Positions 1-9,539 of a stretch of DNA of 64,000 nucleotides are shown in pieces. The position numbers and the translations under genes were made by a program. Location: assembly GCA_016195805.1 (NCBI GenBank), contig JACPYT010000018.1, positions 199,225 through 263,224 on the forward strand, read 5' to 3'. Under the pieces are notes generated by a model. It made no database searches and was not told the origin of the DNA. It was given only the letters and a program-made list of their open reading frames with translations. The stretch comes from Hydrogenophilales bacterium (lineage in GTDB: Bacteria > Pseudomonadota > Gammaproteobacteria > Burkholderiales > Thiobacillaceae). How positions within the stretch are numbered: the first letter of the stretch is position 1; the number at the start of each line of letters is the position of its first letter.

Positions 1-442
1 CGGCCTGAAAGCGCCCCATCCAGGTTGGGTCATATTCAGTCTTGAGTCCGAACGGCGCGTTCACGCCTATCCCCAGGGCCAGTTTGTCGTTGACCGGATG
101 AACGTAATAAAAATTCGGTACGAATCCCAGGCCTCCAGCATCGCCCCCGTTATCGCCCAGTACTTGGAGGGGGGCTGCCGTCGAGCCACCATTCTGGAAT
201 TTTGCAGAGGGCCTGATCAGATTTCCGGCCACCACCAGTTGCGAATCTGGCAGCAGGCCCATGCCTGCCGGGTTAAAGAAAATGGTGCTGGCATCCTGGG
301 CGCTGGCGGCCTGTCCAGCGTAAGCGCTGCCAAGGCCGCTGGCGTTCTGCTCGATCAGCGCAAAGCCGGCGGCCTGGGCCAGGTCGGCCAATCCGGCCAG
401 GGCCAGACCGAGCATCAGACGTTTACGAGGAAATGAGGGCAT
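1..442 (-). CDS. FadL/OmpP1-type outer membrane porin, N-terminal part (cut by window edge)
   Basis: The gene starts at the ATG at 442 and runs off the left edge, so only about 147 residues are seen. A signal peptide (basic start, hydrophobic stretch, AQA-AG cleavage region) is followed by the hallmark N-terminal segment of the FadL family: GFALIEQNASGLGSAYAG, then a region with FFNPAGMG. FadL-type proteins are 14-strand outer membrane channels for hydrophobic substrates. The next gene upstream on the same strand is an acyl-CoA synthetase 28 bases away, so uptake and activation of a fatty or aromatic acid may be coupled. The substrate cannot be told from the sequence. Confidence 0.85.
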   Translation of the reverse strand, partial: MPSFPRKRLMLGLALAGLADLAQAAGFALIEQNASGLGSAYAGQAASAQDASTIFFNPAGMGLLPDSQLVVAGNLIRPSAKFQNGGSTAAPLQVLGDNGGDAGGLGFVPNFYYVHPVNDKLALGIGVNAPFGLKTEYDPTWMGRFQA

Positions 443-470
443 GGAAAATCTCCGTGATCAATTGGAATAT

Positions 471-2282
471 TCAGCGTGCGAAATCGGCATACATGGCCTC
501 GACCACCGTGCGGTAGCGATCGAGCACCTGGTCGCGTTTGACTTTGAGGGTGGGGGTCAGGAGGCCGTCGTCCACCGTCCACGGACTGAGTTCGGGATAC
601 AGCCGGCGGATCTGGGCATAGCCCGGGAAATGCTTGAGATGATGCGCTACACGCTGGGTCAACGCCTTCAGCACCCGGGGGTCGCGCAATGCCCCGGAAT
701 GTTTGGGGTCGACATGGAGGTGCGCGGCAAATTCCCGCCAATGCTCCTCGTTGAGTACGGCCAGCGCCGCGAGATAGGGCTTGCCTTCGCCGACGACCAT
801 CACCTGCTCGAACAGCGGATCGAGCAGGATGGCGGATTCCATGTCGGTGGGCGGCACCTTCTCGCCATTGTTCAGCACGATGATGTCCTTGATGCGCCCG
901 GTGATGTGGTAGTGGCCCCAGGCGTCCACCGTGGCCTGGTCGCCGGTATGCAGCCAACCTTCACTGTCGATCATGGCGCGGGTGGCGGCCTCGTCCTGCC
1001 AGTAGCCACGCATGATGCAGCGGCTGCGCGTAAGCAGTTCGTCGTTGGCGCCGATCTTCACCTCGATGCCGGGCAGCGGCAGGCCGATGCTTGAAGGCAC
1101 GTTCGATTCCGGACGGTTGACACTGATTGTAGGACCAGCCTCTGTGAGACCGTAGCCCTGATAGAGCGGCACGCCCAAGGCGATGAAAATCCTGGCAATC
1201 TCGGCGTTCAGGGGCGCGCCCCCAGAAACGGCGAATTTGATTCGCCCACCCAACTTCCCTGCCATGGGTTGGGCAACCCGTTTTTCCAGAAGAGGCCAAG
1301 CCAGCAACATGGGATGCCATGAGGATCGCTTCTGCTCCACTTCAAAACGCCGCCAACCTACAGTCACCGCCAGCTTGAACACCAACGTGGCGAGCAGCCC
1401 CTTCTTCTCCAGGCTGTCCTGGATGCGGCTGTACACCCGCTCATAGATGCGCGGCACCGAAATCAGCACGGTCGGGCGGCTAATCTGTAGGTCCTGTGCC
1501 AACTGAGCAATCGAGCGCGCATAGACGACTTCGGCCCCGATCAGCATCGGCAGGTAATACCCCTCAGTGCGCTCAAACGTGTGGGACAGGGGCAGGAAAG
1601 AGAGGAAAACGTCCTGATCGTCAAAAGGCCCGCATTGAGTGGTGTACCAGACATTCCACAGTATGTTTTCGTGGGTCAGCATCACCCCTTTGGGCCGCCC
1701 GGTCGTACCCGATGTGTAGACGATGCTGGCTAGCAGGTCTGCCGTGAGATGGCGCTCGGGCACCAGTGTGCCGGTGGCGGCGGCAAGCCAGTCGGCCGCC
1801 ACCACGAAGCGCGTGCTCCAGTTCACCAGGCCGTCGTCCGGCGCAGTCAGGCTGACGATATGTTGCAGCGTGTTGGCCGATCCGGCGATTTCGGCCAGCT
1901 TCTTGTGCTGGAACTTGCCTTCGACCAGCAACAGTCTGGCGCCGGAATGATTGAGGATATAGGCCGCGCTCTCCGGACGGTCGTCGAGATACAGCGGCAC
2001 GGTGACCAGACCCAGCGCCAGTGCAGCCTGGTCGAAGATCACCCACTCGACGCTGTTTTTCAGCATCACCGCGACGCGGTCGCCGGGAACCAGCCCCTCC
2101 TTCACCAGCGCGGCCTGCCAGCGCGCCACCTCGGTCGCCACCTGCGCCCAGGTGAAGCTCACCCAGGTATCGCGCGCCTCGTCGAACTGGCGGTAGGCCA
2201 CCTGATCCGGCGTCGCCGCGACGCGTGCGCGGAACAGGCCGCACAAGGTGCCAAGCGAATCGGGATGGAACGCAGCCGCCAT
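471..2282 (-). CDS. Long-chain acyl-CoA synthetase (AMP-forming)
   Basis: 603 residues, the usual length for FadD/FACL enzymes. The P-loop-like AMP-binding motif YTSGTTGRPKGV lies near residues 189-200, the YGLTE adenine-site motif near 375-380, and the HTGD...GRIKD hinge and A8 region in the C-terminal third. The enzyme would activate a fatty acid to acyl-AMP and then acyl-CoA in the cytoplasm or at the inner membrane. It is followed on the same strand by the FadL-type porin, suggesting a two-gene lipid uptake unit. The start is the ATG at 2282. The exact chain length specificity is not visible. Confidence 0.9.
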   Translation of the reverse strand: MAAAFHPDSLGTLCGLFRARVAATPDQVAYRQFDEARDTWVSFTWAQVATEVARWQAALVKEGLVPGDRVAVMLKNSVEWVIFDQAALALGLVTVPLYLDDRPESAAYILNHSGARLLLVEGKFQHKKLAEIAGSANTLQHIVSLTAPDDGLVNWSTRFVVAADWLAAATGTLVPERHLTADLLASIVYTSGTTGRPKGVMLTHENILWNVWYTTQCGPFDDQDVFLSFLPLSHTFERTEGYYLPMLIGAEVVYARSIAQLAQDLQISRPTVLISVPRIYERVYSRIQDSLEKKGLLATLVFKLAVTVGWRRFEVEQKRSSWHPMLLAWPLLEKRVAQPMAGKLGGRIKFAVSGGAPLNAEIARIFIALGVPLYQGYGLTEAGPTISVNRPESNVPSSIGLPLPGIEVKIGANDELLTRSRCIMRGYWQDEAATRAMIDSEGWLHTGDQATVDAWGHYHITGRIKDIIVLNNGEKVPPTDMESAILLDPLFEQVMVVGEGKPYLAALAVLNEEHWREFAAHLHVDPKHSGALRDPRVLKALTQRVAHHLKHFPGYAQIRRLYPELSPWTVDDGLLTPTLKVKRDQVLDRYRTVVEAMYADFAR

Positions 2283-2342
2283 ATCAGGTCTATCGAGCCC
2301 GTCTAGGGAAACGCTGCATGGTTAACCGCAAACTCCGGCGGG

Positions 2343-3590
2343 TCAAGCGGCGGATTTGACCAGCACCGCGGCAAAAAAACCGTCGGTACCGTGCACGGCA
2401 GGCGACAGCTTCAGCATGGCGCCGGTATCGAGATCGATCTTGTGCTGCGCCAGCAGTTCGCTGACCGGCAGCAGCGTGAAGCCGCCCTCCGCCAGCAGCG
2501 CCTCGACGATGGCTTCGTTCTCTTCCGGCAACAGGCTGCACGTAGCGTACACCAGCCGCCCGCCGGGTTTCAGCAGCTTCGCCGCCGCGCGCAGGATAGA
2601 CGCCTGCTTCCGGGTCAGCTCTGCCACGCTTTCGGGCGACTGGCGGAATTTCAGGTCGGGATTGCGGCGCAGCGTGCCGAGGCCGGAGCACGGCGCATCG
2701 ACCAGCACGCGATCGAGCTTGCCCGCCAGCCGCTTGACCCGCGTGTCGTTTTCCGACGCGATCAGCTGCGGCATCACGTTGGACAGGCCCGAACGCGCCA
2801 GCCGCGGCTTCAGGTTGGCGAGCCGCTTCTCCGCCACGTCGAAGGCATACAGCCGGCCGCTCGACGCCATCATCGCGCCGATGGCGAGCGTCTTGCCGCC
2901 GGCGCCGGCGCAGAAGTCGCACACCATCTCGCCACGCCGCGCACCCAACAGCAGGGCCAACAGCTGGCTGCCCTCGTCCTGCACTTCCAGGCTGCCGTCG
3001 AGAAACAGCGGATGGCGGTTGATCGCCGGGTGATCCTTGAAACGGATGCCCCACGGCGAATACGGCGTCGCCTCGACCGTGAATCCTGCCTCGCGCAGTT
3101 GCGCCAGCGCGGTGTCGCGGCTGGCCTTGTGCGCGTTTACCCGCACGTCGAGCGGCGCCGGCTGCTGCAGGGCACGGCCAAGCGCGAGGATGTCGGCGTC
3201 GCTCATCGACGGCTGCAGTTTCTCGACCACCCAATCGGGCAGTTCCGCGCTCACCGCTAGCGGCAGCTCGTCGGTCCTGGCGTTGCGAATATGGTCGATC
3301 AGTTCGGGCTTGGCGAATTTTTCCAGCGTCGCGCCGCTCATGCCGCGTACCTTGATCAGCCAGGCGATGATCAGCGTGCGCGGATTGGCCGCCGGCACCA
3401 CGACCGACAGATAGCGGTAGCGCCGCAATACGCCGAACACGGCTTCCGCCACGAACGCGCGGTCATGCGAACCGAGTTTCTTGTGTTCGCGAAAAAATGC
3501 CGACAGCACGGCGTCGGCCGGACGGGTGAAATCCAGCACCAGATCGAGCGCCTGGGTAGCAAGTTGCAGCAGCGGCGGGGAGAGTTCCAT
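2343..3590 (-). CDS. rsmB: 16S rRNA m5C967 methyltransferase family protein (RsmB/NOL1-NOP2-Sun)
   Basis: S-adenosylmethionine-dependent RNA cytosine-5 methyltransferase. The SAM-binding motif CDFCAGAGGKTLA, the motif IV catalytic region VDAPCSGLGTLRRNPD and the motif VI YATCSL with its second cysteine are all present, which defines the RCMT fold. The N-terminal 150 residues are a NusB-like helical region. I chose the ATG at 3590; the frame is also open to a TTG at 3614 but with no good ribosome site. RsmB rather than RsmF is inferred from length (about 415 residues) and domain order. Confidence 0.85.
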   Translation of the reverse strand: MELSPPLLQLATQALDLVLDFTRPADAVLSAFFREHKKLGSHDRAFVAEAVFGVLRRYRYLSVVVPAANPRTLIIAWLIKVRGMSGATLEKFAKPELIDHIRNARTDELPLAVSAELPDWVVEKLQPSMSDADILALGRALQQPAPLDVRVNAHKASRDTALAQLREAGFTVEATPYSPWGIRFKDHPAINRHPLFLDGSLEVQDEGSQLLALLLGARRGEMVCDFCAGAGGKTLAIGAMMASSGRLYAFDVAEKRLANLKPRLARSGLSNVMPQLIASENDTRVKRLAGKLDRVLVDAPCSGLGTLRRNPDLKFRQSPESVAELTRKQASILRAAAKLLKPGGRLVYATCSLLPEENEAIVEALLAEGGFTLLPVSELLAQHKIDLDTGAMLKLSPAVHGTDGFFAAVLVKSAA

Positions 3591-3639
3591 CAGGGAGATC
3601 AGGCAGGTTGGCAAGCGGCAGGGGCATCCCTGCCGAGGT

Positions 3640-3942
3640 TTACTCGTCTTCGCCGAGCTCGGGATCCCAACCCATTTCGCGCGCGCGCTCCGTGGCCATC
3701 GTGTACAAGGCGGTGTGGCGCTCGCGCAGGTCGGGCGGCAGACGGCTGGGCAGGTTGCCGTATTTGTCCCACTCGGCCTCGATCTTCTCGGTCAATGCCT
3801 GCATCTGCCCCAGCTGCCAGCCCGCGCAATCCTCGGATTCCGGGATGAAGCCGAACAGCCAGCCGTCGAGCACGACGCGCGCCAGCATGGTGACGCCGTG
3901 CTTGTCCTGGTAAAACCCGGCATAGGTCATTTTGTTGTTCAT
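3640..3942 (-). CDS. Conserved hypothetical protein, 100 aa
   Basis: A small soluble acidic protein starting MNNKMTYAGFYQDKHG and ending in a run of acidic residues. It is rich in Trp and Tyr and has no signal peptide or membrane segment. I do not recognise a characterised family. The start is the ATG at 3942; the frame stays open upstream, but that extension is a shadow of the permease gene in another frame. It lies 50 bases upstream of rsmB on the same strand. Confidence 0.7.
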   Translation of the reverse strand: MNNKMTYAGFYQDKHGVTMLARVVLDGWLFGFIPESEDCAGWQLGQMQALTEKIEAEWDKYGNLPSRLPPDLRERHTALYTMATERAREMGWDPELGEDE

Positions 3943-4082
3943 GGTTGCGAATCTCTTTGGCTTTCGTCGTACGGAATGCGCGCATGGCCATGGCGGACAT
4001 GAGGGGCCAGACGCGGGAATTGTCGCTGTTGGACGGAGTTCAGGGACGTAAGGATCGAGTGACTCGCAAGCATACCTCAACC

Positions 4083-5138
4083 TCAATCCGAACGCGCGTG
4101 CCCGAGCCATTCGCGCCAGATGGCCACCGACACCGCGAGCAGCACCGGCCCCAGGAACAGGCCGATCAGGCCGAAGGCATGAAGGCCGCCCAGCACGCCG
4201 AGGAACACCAGCAGGAACGGAATCCGCATCGGCCCGCTGATGACGAGGGGACGAATCAGGTTGTCGACCCAGCTCACCACCAGCGCGCCCCACAGGAACA
4301 GCCCCAGCGCGGCCCCGGTTTCGCCGTTCGCCAGCAGGCTCAGCGACAGCCCGATCCATACCACCGGGCCAACGAAGGGAATCAGCGACACCAGGGCCGT
4401 GATCACGCCCCACAGCGCAGGCGCGGCCACCCCCGCCACCCAGTAGCCCAGTCCGGCGAGGATGCCCTGCGCCAGCGCGGTGAGCACGATGCCGAACACC
4501 ACGGCACGCACCGTCACGCCGACCGCCTGGATGTAGCCACGGGCCGCCTCGCCCAGCCAGCGCGTGGCCACGCCGTGAAACTGCGCCAGTACGCTGATGC
4601 CATGGCGATACAGAAAGAACAGCGCGAACACGGCGAGGGCGAATTTCGCTACATTGCGGCCGACGCCGCCGGCGAGCGCCTTCAGTGCAGCCGGATTGGT
4701 AAGGCCCAGGGCATCGATCTGCGCGCGCACCCACGCCGGGTCGGCCTGGATGCGCTGGTATTGCTCGACGACCCAGCCCCCGCCCGGCCAGCCCTGCACC
4801 CCGGCGGGCAGGGGCGGAAGCCCGTGGGCCGCGATCTGTCTGAAGATCGCCGACGCCGACACCACGTCCGCCGCCACCGTGAACATCACCCAGAGCAGCG
4901 GCAGCAGCAGGGTCGCCGTCACGCCTAGCGTCATCAGCAGCGCGGCGAGATTCTCGCGCCCGGGCATCTGTCGACACACCCGCTGATGGAGCGGCCAGGT
5001 AACGTAGGCGAGTATCCCTGCCCACGCCAGGGCAGCGAGAAAGGGCGACAGCACCCAGAGGGTCAGGCCGAAAATCGAGACCAGGAAGGCAAACGCCACC
5101 ACGCGTCGAGCGAGTGGGGAATCGGGGTTGGTCGGCAT
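4083..5138 (-). CDS. AI-2E family transporter (PerM/YdiK type permease)
   Basis: 351 residues with about eight hydrophobic segments: two or three at the N-terminus, a large soluble or amphipathic middle (residues about 90-150) and the rest in the C-terminal half. The family signature region near the C-terminus (IPFLLVFLGVLGGLHAFGLIGLFLGPV) identifies an AI-2E/PerM permease. Members have been linked to autoinducer-2 export or Na+/H+ exchange, and the substrate here is unknown. It stands alone, with its ATG at 5138. Confidence 0.87.
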   Translation of the reverse strand: MPTNPDSPLARRVVAFAFLVSIFGLTLWVLSPFLAALAWAGILAYVTWPLHQRVCRQMPGRENLAALLMTLGVTATLLLPLLWVMFTVAADVVSASAIFRQIAAHGLPPLPAGVQGWPGGGWVVEQYQRIQADPAWVRAQIDALGLTNPAALKALAGGVGRNVAKFALAVFALFFLYRHGISVLAQFHGVATRWLGEAARGYIQAVGVTVRAVVFGIVLTALAQGILAGLGYWVAGVAAPALWGVITALVSLIPFVGPVVWIGLSLSLLANGETGAALGLFLWGALVVSWVDNLIRPLVISGPMRIPFLLVFLGVLGGLHAFGLIGLFLGPVLLAVSVAIWREWLGHARSD

Positions 5139-5210
5139 GGATGCACTCCGGCTAGGATCCCGCTACGGGCAAGGAATGGCAACGTGCCGTCCGGCAAGCA
5201 TTGCCCCGTT

Positions 5211-6179
5211 TCAATCCGCGGCGGGCTGTTTCCGCGTCACCCACAGGCTGGCGAACATGAAGGTGGCGATGATGAGGCCGACGATGCCGAGCGACAAGCC
5301 CACCGGGATTTTATAGAAGTCGACGACCAGCATCTTGGTCCCCACGAATACCAGCACCATCGCCAGACCGTATTTCAGCAGATGAAAACGGTCGGCCATG
5401 CCGGCCAGCATGAAATACATCGCGCGCAGGCCGAGGATGGCGAAGATGTTCGAGGTGAACACGATGAAGGGATCGGTGGTGATGGCGAAGATCGCCGGGA
5501 TCGAGTCGACCGCGAAGATCACGTCCGACAGTTCGATCATGACCAGCACCAGGAACAGCGGGGTGAACAGGCGCGCGCCGTTTTCCGTCACCCAGAACTT
5601 CTCGCCGCGGTAGTCCGGCGTCAGCCGCATGTGCCGCTTGACCCAGTTGAGCAGCGGGTTCTTGCCGAGATCCGGCTCGGCTTCGGCGGCCATCAGCATC
5701 TTGACGCCGGTGACGACGAGGAAGGCGCCGAACACATAGAGGATCCAGTGGAATTCCTGCACCAGCCAGGCGCCCGCCAGGATCATCACGGCACGCATCG
5801 CGATCGCTCCGATCACGCCGTAGATCAGCACACGCCGCTGGACTTCCGCCGGTACGGCGAAGAAGGAAAAGATCATCAGGAAGACGAAGATGTTGTCGAC
5901 CGCGAGCGCCTTCTCGATCAGATAGCCGGTCAGGAACTCCAGCGCCTTGGCATCGGCCACCTCGCTGCCGTGCGCTCCCTTGAGGTACCACCACAGGCCG
6001 AGATTGAACAGCATGGCGAGCGAGACCCACACGACCGACCACCCCGCCGCTTCACGGAAGCCGACCTTGTGCGCCTTGTTGCCGCCGACCAGGAACAGGT
6101 CGACCGCCAGCATCGCCAGCACGAAGCCGACGAACGCCGCCCACATCCAGGGTTCGCCGATATGCAGAACAGCGTCCAT
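5211..6179 (-). CDS. TerC/Alx family integral membrane protein
   Basis: 322 residues with about nine membrane helices. The conserved acidic motif AVDNIFVFLMIFSFF near residues 93-107 and the paired ELSDVIFAVDSIPAIFAI motif in the second half are diagnostic for TerC/Alx proteins. These are associated with metal (Mn2+) export and with tellurite or alkaline pH stress. It starts at the ATG at 6179, 22 bases downstream of the htpX stop on the same strand, so htpX and this gene probably form a membrane-stress unit. Confidence 0.9.
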   Translation of the reverse strand: MDAVLHIGEPWMWAAFVGFVLAMLAVDLFLVGGNKAHKVGFREAAGWSVVWVSLAMLFNLGLWWYLKGAHGSEVADAKALEFLTGYLIEKALAVDNIFVFLMIFSFFAVPAEVQRRVLIYGVIGAIAMRAVMILAGAWLVQEFHWILYVFGAFLVVTGVKMLMAAEAEPDLGKNPLLNWVKRHMRLTPDYRGEKFWVTENGARLFTPLFLVLVMIELSDVIFAVDSIPAIFAITTDPFIVFTSNIFAILGLRAMYFMLAGMADRFHLLKYGLAMVLVFVGTKMLVVDFYKIPVGLSLGIVGLIIATFMFASLWVTRKQPAAD

Positions 6180-6201
6180 TTCTTCCTGGAATCCGGGAAG
6201 G

Positions 6202-7077
6202 CTACTGCACTGCGCGCAGCGCTGCGATGCGCTCTTCCAGCGGCGGGTGCGTCATGAACAGGCGCCTGAGGCCGCTCGCGCCGCCGCCGGCGATGCCGAA
6301 CGCCGCCATTTTGTCGGGCAGCGGATGCGGATGCAGGCTCGCCAGACGTTCCAGTGCGGAAATCATCGGCTGCTTGCCGGCGAGCGAAGCGCCGCCGCGG
6401 TCGGCGCGGAATTCGCGCTGGCGCGAGAACCACATGACGATAATCGAGGCGAGGATGCCGAGCACCAGCTCGGCCACGATCATGGTGACGAAGAACGCGG
6501 GGCCGTGACCCTCCTCGTTCTTGAACACAACGCGGTCGACGGTGTGGCCGATCACGCGCGAGAGGAACATCACGAAGGTGTTCACCACGCCTTGGATCAG
6601 CGCCAGCGTCACCATGTCGCCGTTGGCGACGTGGGCGATTTCGTGACCGATCACGGCTTCGGCTTCCTGCCGCGTCATGACGTTCAAGAGGCCCGCAGAC
6701 ACCGCAACCAGCGCGTTGTTCTTGTTCATGCCGGTGGCGAAGGCGTTGGCTTCGGGAGAATCGAAAATGCCGACTTCCGGCATGCCGATACCGGCGTCCG
6801 CCGCGTATTTCTTCACGGTGTCGACCAGCCAGAATTCGGTCGAACTCGACGGCGTGTCGATGACGCGCACCCCCATCGATTTCTTCGCCATCCACTTGGA
6901 GATCGCGAGCGAAATGAGCGAGCCGCCGAAGCCCATGACCGCGGCAAAGATCAGCAGCGAGCTCAGGTTGAGGCCGTTGGCGGTGAGATAGGGCTCGACG
7001 CCCAGGATGCGCATGGTGAGCGACAGCACCAGCACGATCGCCAGGTTGGTGGCGAGGAACAAAACGATACGCTTCAT
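6202..7077 (-). CDS. htpX: Membrane zinc metalloprotease HtpX
   Basis: 291 residues. Two N-terminal membrane helices, then the zinc site [12 protein letters not shown] (HExxH) near residues 140-150, two further hydrophobic segments, and the downstream glutamate region [12 protein letters not shown] that supplies the third ligand. HtpX degrades misfolded inner membrane proteins. I placed the start at the ATG at 7077, which begins the usual [11 protein letters not shown] sequence and has a GGAG site just upstream; the longer open frame to 7224 runs into the divergent promoter region and is not convincing. Confidence 0.93.
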   Translation of the reverse strand: MKRIVLFLATNLAIVLVLSLTMRILGVEPYLTANGLNLSSLLIFAAVMGFGGSLISLAISKWMAKKSMGVRVIDTPSSSTEFWLVDTVKKYAADAGIGMPEVGIFDSPEANAFATGMNKNNALVAVSAGLLNVMTRQEAEAVIGHEIAHVANGDMVTLALIQGVVNTFVMFLSRVIGHTVDRVVFKNEEGHGPAFFVTMIVAELVLGILASIIVMWFSRQREFRADRGGASLAGKQPMISALERLASLHPHPLPDKMAAFGIAGGGASGLRRLFMTHPPLEERIAALRAVQ

Positions 7078-7216
7078 GGTGTTCTCCTTTAAGCCCGGGT
7101 CAGGTCGGGGCTCACAGCCCTTTCCACGGCTACACAACAGAATATAGATGGGAAACAAACAATAAAATTCGATTTTTATACTGCTATTGTTCGGTTTTAT
7201 CGATCCGATTCCGCTC

Positions 7217-8122
7217 ATGCTCAATTACAAGCACCTGCATTACTTCCGCACCGTCGCCAAGGCCGGCGCCATCAACCGCGCCGCCGAGAAGCTGCATCTG
7301 GCGCCGCAGACGCTGTCCGGCCAGATCGGCGCCTTCGAGGAACGCCTGGGGGTAGCGCTGTTCCGCCGCAGCGGGCGCCGTCTCGAATTGACCGAGGCCG
7401 GGCGTACCGCGCTGATCTACGCCGATGAAATCTTCGGCGTCGGCGCCGAGCTCGAAGAAGCCCTGCAAAACCGCCTCACCGCTCGCGTCCACCCGTTTCG
7501 GGTCGGCATCGCCGACGTCGTGCCGAAGGCGATCGCCTACCAGCTTCTGGCCCCTGCGCTCACGCTGGCCGAGCCGGTCAAGCTGGTGTGCCGGGAAGAC
7601 CGGCTGGAGCAACTCGCCGCCGAACTGTCGATCCACCGGCTCGACATGGTGCTGGCCGACCGACCGCTCCCCTCCAAGATGGACATCAAGGGCTACAGCC
7701 ATCCGCTGGGCGAATGCGGCATCGCCTTTCTGGCCGCGCGTGCGATCGCCGACACGCTGGAAACGGACTTCCCCACCAACCTGCACGGTGTTCCGCTGCT
7801 GATTCCGGGCGAGGACAGTGCCCTGCGCGTGCCGCTGTTGCGCTGGCTCGAACGCCGCGACATCCAGCCCATCGTGGTCGGCGAATTCGACGACAGCGCG
7901 CTGATGAGCGCCTTCGGCCAGGCCGGAGCAGGCGTGTTCCCGGTGCCGCTCACCACCGTTCAGGACGTGATGCGGCAACACGACGTGATCGAGGTGGGGC
8001 GAACGCTGGACATACGCGAACGTTTTTTCGCCATTTCGGTGGAGCGGCGGCTGAGCCATCCTGCCGTGCTGGCGGTGAGCGAGGCGGCGCGGCTGCGGTT
8101 TCAGCCGCAGGACGCTGGCTGA
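7217..8122 (+). CDS. nhaR: LysR-family regulator, NhaR-like
   Basis: 301 residues. The N-terminal winged helix ([16 protein letters not shown], then [20 protein letters not shown]) closely resembles NhaR, the LysR regulator of sodium/proton antiport and osmotic stress genes. The rest is a periplasmic-binding-like effector domain. The ATG at 7217 is preferred over the in-frame 7187 start because it begins the family's conserved N-terminus. It is divergent from htpX across a 139-base A/T-rich gap, so htpX may be a target. No nhaA is in the window. Confidence 0.85.
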   Translation: MLNYKHLHYFRTVAKAGAINRAAEKLHLAPQTLSGQIGAFEERLGVALFRRSGRRLELTEAGRTALIYADEIFGVGAELEEALQNRLTARVHPFRVGIADVVPKAIAYQLLAPALTLAEPVKLVCREDRLEQLAAELSIHRLDMVLADRPLPSKMDIKGYSHPLGECGIAFLAARAIADTLETDFPTNLHGVPLLIPGEDSALRVPLLRWLERRDIQPIVVGEFDDSALMSAFGQAGAGVFPVPLTTVQDVMRQHDVIEVGRTLDIRERFFAISVERRLSHPAVLAVSEAARLRFQPQDAG

Positions 8123-8134
8123 CGCGCCCGCCGC

Positions 8135-8614
8135 TCAGACCGGCAAGGCGCCCAGCCAGCGTACCGCTTCGGCCGGGGTCATGATCCGGAAATACGGTGC
8201 GTAGCGGCGGCGCAGCTTGAGCACCGCGCGATCCTTGCTGACCAGTCCCTGCGCAGGGACTGCGGCGGCCAGTTCGATGAATTTCTGGTCGTCGGGATCA
8301 CTGCAGCGCGGCATGCGATTCAACACGGGCTTCAGTTCGTCGTGGTGGGGCAGGACTACGCCGGCCGCAGCGGCGGCCGACTCCGACAAGGAGAGGGATT
8401 GATAGCGTTCGAACAGCGCGGTCTGGCGCGCCGCATCCAGGGCAAATTCCGGATACGTCAGTACGCGCCGCCACTCGTCGAGCGTGGCGTCCGAGAGCAC
8501 GCAGCTCACACGCCCGTCTTCCAGCGCATGCCGCAGGGGGCGGGCGGTCGCATCGTCGAAATGCAGCAGATCGAGCACGACATTGGTGTCGAGCACCAAC
8601 ACGGGTTTATTCAA
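8135..8614 (-). CDS. PIN-domain protein (putative toxin-type ribonuclease)
   Basis: 159 residues. It begins VLVLDTNVVLDLL with the first PIN aspartate. Conserved acidic positions follow in the middle (DEWRRVL), then DPDDQKFIELA and SKDRAVL near the C-terminus. This matches the 'putative toxin-antitoxin system toxin, PIN family' group. The start is a TTG at 8614 (or the GTG at 8602), overlapping the end of the thioredoxin gene by 8 bases. No antitoxin-like gene is adjacent, so a toxin role is doubtful and a housekeeping RNase is possible. Confidence 0.8.
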   Translation of the reverse strand: MNKPVLVLDTNVVLDLLHFDDATARPLRHALEDGRVSCVLSDATLDEWRRVLTYPEFALDAARQTALFERYQSLSLSESAAAAAGVVLPHHDELKPVLNRMPRCSDPDDQKFIELAAAVPAQGLVSKDRAVLKLRRRYAPYFRIMTPAEAVRWLGALPV

Positions 8615-8978
8615 TATCGGTATGCTCGGCGATGAATTCCTTCACCCAATGCTCGGGCCTGGCGCTGGAGAAACGCCCGACGATCTCGCCCTTGACGAAC
8701 AGCAGCACGGTCGGAAAACCGCGCAGACCGTAGCGCCCGGCCAGCTTCATGTTGGCACCCTCGTCGACCTCGACCTTGGCCATGTGGATCCTGCCGGCGT
8801 GATGCGCGATGACGCGCTCAAGCACTGGCGTCAGCGCGCGGCAGGGCGGGCACCAGTCGGCCCAGAAGTCGACCAGGATGGGCAGCGCATGCGAGGCCTC
8901 GATCACGTCGCGGTCGAAGTGTTCGAGGTGGGTGTCAAAAATGTGGCCCGGTGTGTGGGCGGCGTGCAGGTCGGTCAT
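8607..8978 (-). CDS. Thioredoxin-family protein with WCPPC active site
   Basis: About 123 residues with a thioredoxin fold: LVDFWADWCPPCRALTPV near residues 30-47, a cis-proline region GFPTVLLF, and the terminal helix. The active site is CPPC rather than CGPC, which shifts redox potential in other thioredoxins. There is no signal peptide, so it should be cytoplasmic. I chose the ATG at 8978 (MTDLHAAH); the frame stays open to 9020. The 3' end overlaps the PIN gene start, suggesting translational coupling. Confidence 0.88.
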   Translation of the reverse strand: MTDLHAAHTPGHIFDTHLEHFDRDVIEASHALPILVDFWADWCPPCRALTPVLERVIAHHAGRIHMAKVEVDEGANMKLAGRYGLRGFPTVLLFVKGEIVGRFSSARPEHWVKEFIAEHTDIE

Positions 8979-9088
8979 GGGGTTCACAGCGGGGAAACAG
9001 TGGCGTCTATTTTGCCTCAATGGCAGGGATTCCCGCTCCGTTATAGATATTGCTTAACCCGAGGTGCGAATGACGCTACCGTAACGCC

Positions 9089-9517
9089 ATGGAAGAACGT
9101 TTTTATCGAGAGCAGGAAATCGCGCGGCTGCCTGACTTTCTTCCCGCCGCGACCTACAACCTTGCGCACACCCTGCTGGCGCGTGCCGGCGCCTGTCTGT
9201 TCGTGCCGATCCGCAGCATGCAGTACATGGCGGTGCTGGATGCGGAGGAGTTCATTTTCGTCGATAGCCAGAACAGGGCCTGGGTCGAATTGGCCTGGCA
9301 GCACTTCCGCCCCCAGGCGCGCGCAGCGCTGGACGAACGCGTGCCGTTCGAGGTGGTGCATTACCTCCCGCAGGCGGCGGAAACCATGAAGCGCCTTCCG
9401 GGCGCGTTCCATCAGGCGCTGCTGCTGCTCGCCGGGCGCCAGAAGCCGGATGCGCCCGCCACCGTCATTGCGTTGCACCCCGGCCCCGGAACGAAACCGG
9501 ACGACGCGTCCCGCTGA
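9089..9517 (+). CDS. Conserved hypothetical protein, 142 aa
   Basis: A soluble protein with no signal or membrane segment, starting MEERFYREQEIARLPDF. The central part (FVPIRSMQYMAVLDAEEFIFVD) looks like beta strands, and the last 25 residues are proline-rich and probably disordered. I do not recognise a family. It is transcribed toward sqr, its stop only 22 bases from the sqr stop. Confidence 0.7.
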   Translation: MEERFYREQEIARLPDFLPAATYNLAHTLLARAGACLFVPIRSMQYMAVLDAEEFIFVDSQNRAWVELAWQHFRPQARAALDERVPFEVVHYLPQAAETMKRLPGAFHQALLLLAGRQKPDAPATVIALHPGPGTKPDDASR

Positions 9518-9539
9518 CGCGGCTGCCAAGAGCCACGCA

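Noticed and set aside
3943..5025. Long fusion frame upstream of the 100-aa protein on the minus strand
   Set aside because: It is the AI-2E permease gene read in another phase; the true start is the ATG at 3942.
5947..7092. Long plus-strand frames opposite htpX and terC
   Set aside because: High GC gives long antisense frames; they are rich in Arg/His/Ala, lack ribosome sites, and lie fully over well-identified genes. The same applies to other antisense frames across the window.
8135..8614. Toxin-antitoxin module
   Set aside because: Only a PIN protein is present; the coupled neighbour is a thioredoxin, not an antitoxin.
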